DNA from: Ananas comosus
Lineage: Eukaryota > Streptophyta > Magnoliopsida > Poales > Bromeliaceae
Length of the DNA stretch: 64,000 bases
Direction of reading: 5' to 3'
NCBI RefSeq assembly: GCF_001540865.1
Contig: NC_033627.1
Location: forward strand, 4,803,581-4,867,580
Shown here piece by piece: positions 46,401 to 55,995 of this stretch. The translations under genes were made by a program, and so were the position numbers. The notes beneath the pieces were generated by a model, which saw only the letters and a program-made list of their open reading frames with translations, was not told the DNA's origin and did not search any database. The first letter of the stretch is position 1, and each line of letters begins with the position of its first letter.

Positions 46401-47883
46401 CTTTGGTTTGATTTTTGTTCATTTTCATCTCATTTGGAGCCACCAGTATTCGATCAAAACATATTTTTATGAACTTAAATTCCATAATAAAGTTCCTAGT
46501 TAGGCAATTGCTTAAACATTAATTGTTTCTTTCAGTACACTACTTTTGATCTCATATTTATTTAGTCAACATAGAAATTGCTACTATATTGAAAATAAAC
46601 CAATGATATTCACTAAGTCCTAAAAAGAGCTTTTGCCAATTTAATTTGTATATTTTTTAGACTCTATGCTTTCTACTAGCAATGCTCATGCAAATTGACA
46701 GTTCATTACATATTCAACTTGTTTTCTTACTATATAATTTAAGTAATAAATTTACTAGTGCAACTGTACAGATGTACTATGCATTTTTTATTATTATTTT
46801 TTTCCATCACATATTTCGTTACCATGCATTTATGCTACTTTTATTTTTTTTCTATACTATGATTGTGTGCATGCAACATGCGCTTTGCACAAAAATAAAG
46901 AAAAAAAATTTAAGGAGATGCTTTTATAAATTTTGAAAATTTATAAATTTTATCTGATTGTAATCATCTAATCTGATAGAAAAAATAGGAAGAATTATAT
47001 TAGATTTAGTCAAATTAGGTTTTTTTTTCAAATTTCATTAATTTAAAAGTTAAATATCATGTCGGTTAATACATGAAAAACTTACTGTAGAATAAAATCA
47101 AATAAAAACTGTTACGTACGTGTTTCAAATATAAATGTATTTTTATAATAGAGGAGTATTTTTTTTAAAAAAAGAGTATATCCTACCCTTTATCCATTCA
47201 CTGGGTGAGGTGTTTTCACCGGTCACTTAATGTGATTGGTAGTTAACACCCCATCCTTTGGATGGATGGGGTGTAACTTGTACACCTCCTATGGAATGTA
47301 CAAGTGGCATTTTTCAAAAGGAATTTGACTGGCCCAATATTTTTACTCGCTCTTGTATTTACACTAGTTAAAGTGCACATGCATGTAATGCACACTTTGC
47401 ACAAAAAAGAAAGTAAAAAAATAAAAAAATAAACTTGAGAAATAATTTTAAAGACTGTGTTTGGGGGGAAATTTGACATATTCAAAATTTTTATTCGCTG
47501 TTTTATATATAGTACAATTTTAAAATCCGATCAAATTTCAGAATCAATAACTTGTAAACTTTAAGGTATAAAAACATCATAAATGTTATTTTTCTTCACT
47601 GGCCATCATTTCCTTCCATGGTCAATTTATATGCACACACCTCACCTTTTTTTTTTTTGGAAATATATAAATAGTCTATTTTATAGTTGGAATTAACTAT
47701 CCCCTTAGTTTTTTTCTTGTTCACTAGTTTATTCTGTGCATGTGAAACTTGGTGCTAATTTTTCAATTTGTACTTCTCAATTTATTTCTTTTTCAATTTT
47801 TTGAAAATTCAGGTCATCCTCTCCTTGGTTTTAAGCCACCGAGTACTTCTCAGTGTTTGTCGGTCATGCCATTATTTGCTTAA
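43472..47883 (+). pseudogene. CC-NB-ARC-LRR (RPM1-like) resistance protein gene, probably broken
   Basis: Domain order is that of a coiled-coil NLR immune receptor. An Rx-type N-terminal domain (SWIEEVRKVAYIIEDIVDEY) is followed by NB-ARC with the P-loop GMGRLGKTT (normally GMGGLGKTT), RNBS-A FDCRAWISVSQTF, kinase-2 LIVLDDVW, RNBS-B GSRIFITTR, CEGLPLAVV, RNBS-D CFLSCSMFPED and CRMHDLV, then about a dozen leucine-rich repeats. The expected start ATGGCCGAG reads ATAGCCGAG at 43472; the next in-frame ATG is 37 codons inside the CC domain. A one-base frameshift near 44150-44155, just after the P-loop, moves the frame; from 44155 it stays open. The last exon is predicted at 47813-47883 (donor GTAAGT at 46259, acceptor TTCAG at 47812, split codon A|GT), replacing a read-through tail that ends at 46383. 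NLRs detect pathogen effectors in the cytosol. The lesions could be sequencing errors, but two independent ones favour a pseudogene. Confidence 0.88.
46259..47812 (+). other. predicted last intron of the NLR gene
   Basis: GTAAGTTT donor and TTGAAAATTCAG acceptor preserve phase into a 23-codon final exon ending TAA at 47883. The 1.55 kb between is AT-rich. It holds two related blocks containing GCAACATGCGCTTTGCACAAAA (46875) and GTAATGCACACTTTGCACAAAA (47376). If unspliced, the protein would end at 46383 with an unrelated tail. Confidence 0.5.
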
Positions 47884-48000
47884 TATAGCATTATTATTTG
47901 TTTGTCCACTAAATTATTCCTGCAAACTCAAACAAAGTTGTTGTATGTATTTTCTGTATTAGTTTAGTTCTTTCAATCACATGCTATATGTGTTGTTTTA

Positions 48001-48174
48001 CAATATAATATACCGACCGTCCTTAGAGCAAATGGCAAAGGGCTTGGTGGTTAGTACCCGAGGTCCTAACTTCGAATTCTAGTTGATTCACATTTTCTAG
48101 CTAAGTTTATTCTAAATGAAATAAACGAAACAGATAACATGCTATCTATCTCTCAAAAAAAAATATATATACGG
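48001..48174 (+). mobile_element. tRNA-derived SINE, copy 4
   Basis: The body is about 48013-48162. It starts CGACCGTCCTTAGAGC, with A box TAGAGCAAATGGC, B box ACTTCGAATTCTAG (two changes) and a short poly(A) tail. Flanks AATATAATATAC and AATATATATAC look like a degraded TSD. It lies just downstream of the NLR. Confidence 0.75.
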
Positions 48175-49453
48175 CGCATGATATATGATAATATCTTGTG
48201 GAATTATTCTGTAAGAAAACATTATTGATAATAATGTGTCATTTTGTTGAAACATTTGCATCTACACTAACTTGATTTTCCGTATTCTCGATGGATTTAC
48301 ATCCGTTGTATACAATAGCAGGAACTCTTACAATAGAAATACAAGTAACTTCTATCCAATAGAGGACATTGATTGAGAAACTCGGTAAAAGTGGCAGGTT
48401 TGAACGGATAGTTTCGATCTATTGTGGGCGTGCTGACTCGATCTATCAAGTAATGGATTGTTTAGCACATTTTGATCTTACAAATAGTTGCGAGAGTCTA
48501 TGTTAGCCAATCACTTCAATGCCCTATACAATTGCCATTCATGCAACTGGCTCACAGTTACAGAAGCCCTAAAAAAATGTCTGGATTTTGTTTTCCTAAA
48601 AATATTTGAAAAAGAAAAATATTAATTTGCGATGAAATTTTGAAAATAAATTTTTAAAAACTATTTTTTTTTAACCAAATGAATGGAAAACTGAAAAAAA
48701 AAAATTCCATAACATTTTCTTGGCAAAAAAAAAAAGAAAGTTTTTTTCACGCTTTTTCGACAAACAAAGCACCCCTTAGCATCGCATAAAGTCGACGTTT
48801 CTTCGGCATTTCCTTTCCCGCAAACGCTTTATTATTAGTTAGCACCTCCACTATCTATCTCGATATTTTCAATAGAATTGTATTAAAACCATATCCGTTT
48901 AAGGGTTGTTTGGTTCCTCAAAAAAACGCGAAAAAAGAACTTTAATTTGAGAAAAAAGTTTTTTAATTTTCCGTCTATTTAGTTTCACCGAAAACTAGAT
49001 TTTTTTTTTTTTTTTTGAAAAGAACCATATCCGTTTAAGGGTTCTTTGGTTCCTCAAAAAAGCATGCAAAAAAAAGTTTGAGAAATTTTTTTTTTTAATT
49101 TTCCATCTGTTTAGTTTCATGGAAAACTAGATTTTTTTTTTTGAAAAGTTTATTTTCAAAATTTATGAAAAACTAGTATATTCATTTCCTAAAAAATTAA
49201 AAAAATTAATAATTTGTGATGAAATTTGGAAAATAAATTTTCCAAAAAAAACTAATCTTTTAAAACTAAATGGACAAAAAACTGAAAAAAGAAATTTCAT
49301 AAATTTTTTCTAGGAAAATTTTTTCTCGCTTTTCCAACCAATCAAGCACCCCTTAGCATTGGATAAAGTTGATATTTCTTCACATTTTCTTTTCAGCAAA
49401 TGCTTTATTATTAGTTAGCACCTCTACTATCTATCTCGACTTTCGCAATAGAA

Positions 49454-50790
49454 TCTATTACTATATATAAAAGTAGAACCCTTAATGAACCCTATGTGAG
49501 AAGCTGGCACGTGGCTTTCTATATGTTTGCCACGTGTCAAACTCAAATATGTATATTTGGTTACGAATTATTTGAAATTATTGAAAATCAATATCTTTTG
49601 CTATATTATTAAAAATCACCTATAATGAAGGAGAAATTATTTCAAAGTCACCTATAATTATGTTGAGATATTTAAAAAATTCACGGATATTATGTGGCAA
49701 AAAAATTGACCGGTGCAGATATTATGCGTGAGAAGAAAAATATTTATCTTTATTTGGGAATAAATTACTACTTAGTTAATTATTTGAAATGATTGATCGA
49801 AAATTTCTGGACATAAAAATATTAGTAAAAAAGGATAGAGACATTTTTGGAAAGAGAAAAAATTCAAAACTAGTGTTTTTATAAAAAAATAATATCTTTT
49901 ACTATATTATTAAAAATCACATATAATGAAGAAAATTTTATTTCAAAGTCACCTATAATTATGTTGAGATATTAAAGAAATTTATGGATATTATGTTGCA
50001 AAAGAATTGGCGGTGCGGATATTACGCGTAAGAAGAAAAATATTTATCTTTATTTAGGAATAAATTATTACTTAGTTAATTATTTAAAATGATTGGTTGA
50101 AAATTTCTGGACATAAAAATATTAGTAAAAAAGGATAGAGGCATTTTTGGAAAGAGGAAAAAATTTAAAACTCACATCACTCCTGTAATTTTCTTCGCTC
50201 TTAAATATTGATGCTTTAAAATAGAACATATTATTTCCCTACTGTCACTTCTGTAATTTTCATTTCGTAATTTTTTTCCCTTCTGTCACTCATGTAACTT
50301 TTTATCTTCATTCAACAAAATTTTTTTTCTTTATATTTTCTTGAAAACCAACATCTATATATTTTTGAATCTTAAAAGCGACAATAGGAACATAATATAT
50401 GTATGCTTACTCTAATTTGTGTCAAATATAAAAGTTTAGTTGATCTCATTATATGCTTAAATATTAATGCCATTTATAATTTTTCATATCAATTTTAGTT
50501 ATCATTTTATTTCGCACATCAATATGTAAATGTAAATTGTTTTGTATACCAATTCATAAATAATAGAGCAGAATTGAATTTTGCATTTTAGTTGAATATT
50601 TACTTTGGTCCATTTTTTTTTTCTCTAGCTTGTGTACTTTAATATGTACTATAATTAAGATTGATAGTATATTTTTTTATTTATTAAAAAATATAAAATT
50701 AATTAGAAAATCTCTTTGTTATTATCACATAATAATTTTTATTATTCTATATTATTATATTAGCCGTGCATCGCACGGGTGAAAATCTAG
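49454..50790 (+). mobile_element. non-autonomous Helitron
   Basis: The 5' end TCTATTACTATATATAAAAG and the 3' end CCGTGCATCGCACGG, a 6-bp-stem hairpin followed by GTGAAAATCTAG, are classic. It is inserted between A and T. The related spacer at 48872-48905 gives an empty site (CAATAGAATTGTATT). The interior holds a 301-bp tandem duplication (49590 and 49891 starts). There is no Rep/helicase gene. Confidence 0.85.
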
Positions 50791-51119
50791 TTATATTCAA
50801 AATCATATCCGTTTAATGGTTGTTTGGTCCTCGAAAAAATGTGAAAAATTTTTTTGAAAAAAAAATATTTTTTTTTTTTTCAATTTCCATCTGTTTGATT
50901 TCGAAAAACAACCAGATTTTTTGAAAAAAAAAAATCCAAATTTTATGGAAAAACCAGCATTTTTATTTTTCTAAAGAATGCAAAAAATAAAAATATTTAA
51001 TTTGCAATGAAATTTTAAAAATAAAATTTAAAAATTAATTTTTTAAAACTATACGAACGAAAAATTGAAAATAAAAAAAAAAAGCACAAAAGAAATTTTC
51101 TCAAAATTTTTTTTTTTTT

Positions 51120-51330
51120 TTGATTAAACAGGGGAATACCCTATTTGAAACTTGGAACAAAGTAACAGAAGTTGTAAAGAAATGCAAAAGAGCAAAATAA
51201 CAGGCCACATAGAGATAACAAAACAATCAGGAGAACAACATTATGGTGTGGCTGCTGCATAACTGCAAAAGTGTGGACTGCCACAGCACAAGCAGAACAA
51301 CATTTTGCTGCATAACTGCAAAAATTTTTT
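51120..51330 (-). mobile_element. possible 5'-truncated LINE 3' end or processed insertion
   Basis: On the minus strand this reads as a 3' UTR-like stretch ending GGGTATTCCCCTGTTTAATC plus poly(A), placed inside unit 3 of the MITE array. The flanks CAAAATTTTTTT and CAAAAATTTTTTTT may be a TSD. There is no coding part to confirm it. Confidence 0.3.
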
Positions 51331-51490
51331 TTCAAATTTTTTTTTTTTTTCATGCTTTTCGGACCAACCAAGCAGCCCTTACCATCAAGACGAATTCGGC
51401 GCTTCTTCCGAATGCAGTACCCTTTCAACAAACGCCGTAGCATTAATTAGCACCAACCACTCTCGCTCTTCGTTTTCAATAGAATTGTAC

Positions 51491-53359
51491 AATTCCTTCC
51501 AGATTCCAGATCAGCAAACGCTTTAGCATTAATTGGCACCTACCGCTCTCTATCTCTTTGTTTTGCAATAGAATTCTATTCCTTCCACGTTTCTTTATCA
51601 TTAGTTGGATCCTCCTCTATCTATCTCCCTATTGCTAGTTTCTCCATCATTTCTCTCTTCTCTTATCTTTCTTTAAGGCTGCCAGGCAATGCATGGTGGA
51701 TATCTACATGATCACTAGTTAGCTTGAGAAGACACTGGAGGAAGAAGAAAGAGAAGACGGCAGCTGCTGCCGTTTGCTGCCACCGCGACGCGACGGCTGT
51801 TGCCATTGGAGGAAGAAGAAGGAAACCATGGCTATCGCTACGGGTCTGGTTGGTTTCGATAAAACTTAATAGCAGATTACTGCACATATAAGATTATCAT
51901 ATTTGGTCAGTAGATTTCAATAATGCTAATAATAAAATTTATACTATTTTAAAAATATTCTTACACTATATTCATTTAAATATCAAACTTTAATTGTAAA
52001 TTCAAGGTCTAGATTTGAATTTGAATTTTAGATTCAAGTTCTGATTTTCAATCCAAAGTTCGATTTCAATTTTTAATTCGAAATCGGATTTTGTTTTCAA
52101 GATTCTAATTTTGGATTCGAAAAGGAAATTTAAATAAAGTTTCTAAAATCAAATTTCAACTTTCAAATTTAAATTTAAATAATTTAAATTTATTAAAATT
52201 TTAAATGCAAATTTAGATTTTGAATTTATATTTCAGTTCGACTTCATACTTTTAATCCAAATTTAGAATTGGAGTTCATATTTTATACACAAATTCAAAT
52301 TTAGAATTTAAATTTAAATTATTTAAGTTTTAAAATCAAATTTAAAATTCAAATTTAGATTGGAATTCAAATTTTAACTTCAAATTGAAAATTTAAATTT
52401 GGAATTAAAAAACTTAAATATTTCAATTAAATGAGAAATTAATATTTAAATTAAAATTTTAGTCAATTGGTGGTTGGGTAGGGGCCACTTTGAAAATTTT
52501 CATAAATTACAGAATTAACAACAATCAGTAACATAGGACATCTATCCCCTCATCGGTAATATTTTGTAAGTAATCTTACGCTGTCAGTAAGTCTATAATT
52601 GACAAAATTACATACCAGGTGAATCAAACACAATAATTTGAAAAGATTCATACATAATTTTCGATAATCCTGGTAGGATAGTACAAACCAAACAGGGTCA
52701 TTATAGGCCAAGCTCTGACTGAGTCAAGTTCGGAATGATAGGCCAAGCTCTGGGAATAATTGGCTAAATTAGGACAAGTGAGACAACTCTTAAATCTTCT
52801 AGTGATCTTGGGCTCTGTATGTAATTGGGTTGACGACAACGTCAAGGTTTAAGCGGGGGGAGTCAGTCTGTGACATCCCAACAATTTTACATCGGATAGG
52901 AAGAGAGTTATGATTGAGTATATAAAAGACTATGAAACCTATAAATAAAAATTGGGATTAAGCATTTTAGGTCGGTGGTTTGAGCCTAACGAGTTATTAT
53001 TGCTAATAGATCGTGTCATTATAATTTTGGAAAAGTAATTTTTGCAGAACTAATTTTAGTTTTGGGAATTGATTTTTGTTAAAAGTTATAGAGTGTTTAA
53101 GTGAGTGTTTAGAGGAAAACTTATTTTTTCTGAAGTGATTTTGTAAAGCTGTTTGACAAAAAAAAAATTTACTATTTGCAAATAATAATTTTTTTAAAGA
53201 ATTTTATTTTAAAATAATTGAGAGTTTGAATTTAAATTTACTATTTTAAATTTTAAATTTGCATAAAATTTAAACATTTTAAATTTTAATTTGAAATATG
53301 AAATTTATAATTTATAATTTTCGCCCGGCCGTTTTACACCCCTATTTGAACCATTGAAT
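51491..53359. other. intergenic, no gene seen
   Basis: A diverged further copy of the spacer unit at 51500-51640, then AT-rich TTGAATTT/AAATTTAAA tracts at 52000-52450. At 52872 a TGTGACATCCCAAC start looks like an LTR fragment. At 53050-53300 there is a relative of 9720-9900. Confidence 0.4.
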
Positions 53360-53362
53360 TTA

Positions 53363-53728
53363 GGGCATGTTTGGTTCACCTATTTTAGATTATGGAATCG
53401 GAATGTAATTCATTGATTCCGATAGTTGCCTGTTTGTTTTATAGGAATCAGATTTTTCATTTATGATCCAATCCGGCTTTCGATCCTGGATTGACTCATT
53501 TCAAAGTAAATTATTCAAAATTCTCTTTCATCACTACCTACCTCATCTCCTTTCATCACTTTTCTCTCTCTTAATCAAAACCCTCTCTCAAAAATTTTGA
53601 ATTTTCATTCCGATTTCTATTCCAATAATGAACCAAATATTTTTGGATGATTCGTCATTCCATTTTCCATTCCAAAGCAATTCAATTTTATTTCTCATTT
53701 TTATTTCAATCATGAACCAAACATGCCC
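53363..53728. mobile_element. Tourist-like MITE (PIF/Harbinger), TSD TTA
   Basis: The ends GGGCATGTTTGGTTCA and ...TGAACCAAACATGCCC are near-perfect inverted repeats, flanked by TTA at 53360-53362 and 53729-53731. The length is 366 bp. No coding capacity. Confidence 0.88.
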
Positions 53729-54174
53729 TTATAGTTTCAGAACGTTGACTCAAGGACTTTATTCATAAAACGAATATGACTTTCTCGTTTTAGCTACGTG
53801 TGGAACAATCTAATTATTGTTAGATTTGTTATTGAATTTCTGCCTTATTATGCGATCAATTCAACCCATAAACATTGTAAACTTGGACTGATCAGCCAAA
53901 AAAAGAAAAGAAAAGAAAAAAAGAAACGAAACTGCACATTAGGCAGAACTTGCGTGTTAATTTCAACTCCAATTAATAATTCAAGTGGTGTTAGATTCAG
54001 ATTAAGAGGATTATTGAGTCTAGTAAGAGTTAAAAAGAAAATAACAAGATTAAAATTTGTAAATAGTATACTCTTGCATATAATAATACAACTATATATA
54101 ATTTCGGTTTAGAGCGTGATGATCAATCCAAACTAATCAAATATTTCTCTAATACAACCAAATGCATGGTGGCT

Positions 54175-54994
54175 ACTCTATGCATAGTTAGTAAATTCGC
54201 GAATTATTCGCGAATTATTCGCGAATTTTTGAGAAAGCGAATTAAACAGCCGAATAAGTATTTTTCCAAAAATTTGGAAAAAAACGCATTTTTTTGGAGA
54301 AAAGTAATTATTCGCGAATTATTCGCGTTTCGCGAATTATTCGCCCAAAAAAAGGGCCCGCCCGCGCCCGCACCCGGGCCCGCCCCCTGGCCGGCGCCCG
54401 CGCAAGGCCCGCGCCATCACCCGGGCCCGCATCCTGGCCCGCGCTTGCGCCCAGGCCCCCTTCGGCGTCTTGCGGGCTCGCGGCTCGGCTGGCCCGAAAC
54501 AAAGAAAAAAATAAAAAAAACTTTCCAAAATCCAAATTCAAAATTCAAACCTCGCACCAAAAAAATAAATAAATAAATCTTTTCGAAACGTTCACTCTCC
54601 TCTCCCCCCCAAAAAAAATCACTCGATCAAAAAAATTTAATCTCTTATTTATTTAATTTATTATTTATTTTAAGGTATAATATAGTTTGCTATTTTTTTT
54701 ACGTAATTAGCTTAATTTTGTAGTTTTTTTCTTATATTCTTAAGAAATATGATTATTTATGCTAATAGCAAAAATTTTGAGAGAAAAAAATTTAATTTAA
54801 CAGCCGAATTTTTGATCCCGAATTTTTAATTGGTAAACGTATAATATCCGTATAAATTACGTATCCGAATAATTGACGAATCCATTTTTTAACCGTATTT
54901 TTTAACGAATTTAAAAATTAAAAGACGAATTTTATTCAAATTATATCCGTACTGAATTTTTGCCGAATCCGAATTAACTAACTATGACTCTATG
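54175..54994. mobile_element. hAT-type non-autonomous element with 8-bp TSD
   Basis: The element is 54183-54986. Terminal inverted repeats are CATAGTTAGTAAATTCG and, from the right, CATAGTTAGTTAATTCG. Perfect 8-bp direct repeats ACTCTATG lie at 54175-54182 and 54987-54994, the hAT hallmark. Near the left end CGCGAATTATT repeats occur. A roughly 130-bp GC-rich core (54350-54490) of GGCCCGCGCC-like words is followed by AT-rich DNA. Frames across the core encode only Pro/Ala/Arg and are not genes. Confidence 0.85.
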
Positions 54995-55216
54995 CTGAGA
55001 TTTGAAACTGTGTCGCTTATATTTGATTTAGATATGCTATGCTTTTGACATTGGCATATTTCTTTCATGCTGAGGTAAATTGCTTATTTTGAATTTTTTA
55101 CCTTGACTTCATCCTGAGCATATCTTGTCATTGCTCAAATCTATTGAATAACTTTCTTGAGACAAAATACAAATCTGAATTTTCTTGCACATAGCGTATA
55201 AATAAAAAAACATAAT

Positions 55217-55940
55217 TGTTGTCCCAAATGGGGACCCTACTAGTGATCATGGGTCAATACAAAATAGTAGATGCTTCTCAATCTTCTTTGCTCTTGTTGG
55301 CGCCATAAAAACGGCGCCACGTGATAAGATAGCTTGCACCACGTAGAGGGCTCCCGAAGCCGAAAGTGGAGCGGCATGTGGTGCGCTAGGATTTGAGAAG
55401 AACACGCCCCAAATCGAAAATTGGTTAGGCGAGATGCGGTTGAGACCGTGGCCCAAGAAATAGGGATATGGCCGAGATACACCCCATAATGGGGAATAAT
55501 TGAATAAGAGCAGACGCGACTAAATATACAGAATACACTTGCTAGAAAAAAAAAAATTTCCTGCGAACAAGAAAACCATTCTATTTCCAGTATTTGCTTG
55601 CTTTTCTAGGAATAGTCTACTTGTAGTATTCAATTTCTCTCCCATTTTCCTATTTTCTTAGGAGTAGTTTTTAAGATAGAATTCCTTGTAACAATGAAAC
55701 CCATCATTCTATAAACTTCTTTTTTGCTTTTGAAATACATATCAGAATCACTCGGCTCATTTTAGCCGAATATATAATGGAGTGCTTGAACTCAGCTGAG
55801 TGGATCCCTCATCAGCCTATTGCTTGATTTAGTCATGTGCGCACACTCGATGGTCACTGTCGGAAGTTGTTCCTTTCTCTGCTCCTTTCCCACAACGAAT
55901 CTCTAACCGAATCAACAGTCCAGGAATTCAGTTCCTAACA
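55217..55940 (+). repeat. 5' LTR of the Tat-like element
   Basis: Bounded by TGTTGTCCC... and ...GTTCCTAACA (TGTT/AACA ends), 724 bp. It is followed by ATTTTTTGGCATGCCGGTGG, which sits where the primer-binding site should be; I could not assign the tRNA. The 3' partner is outside the window, so the left border is an inference. Confidence 0.45.
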
Positions 55941-55995
55941 ATTTTTTGGCATGCCGGTGGACATTCAGGTAATTCCCAATTTACTTTTTATGTTA

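Larger units (their letters stand above)
48555..51490. repeat. tandem array of MITE-plus-spacer units
   Basis: Three units. Each combines a MITE with ends like GGGTTGTTTGGTTCCTCAAA and, read inward, AAGGGGTGCTTGGTTGG, and a spacer running from TTAGCAT(C/T)G to CAATAGAAT and ATATCCGTTTAA. The units start around 48555 (partial), 48907 and 50813. Unit 2 has an internal partial duplication (49020-49036) and its spacer holds a Helitron. Poly(T)/poly(A) runs reflect the MITE ends. No gene. Confidence 0.55.

Noticed and set aside
51663..51887. 74-residue minus-strand frame
   Set aside because: No domain; it lies in a diverged repeat spacer and has no supporting splice context.
54166..54576. Pro/Ala/Arg-rich frame of 136 residues
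   Set aside because: It crosses the GC-rich core of a hAT element, and equally long frames exist on the other strand.
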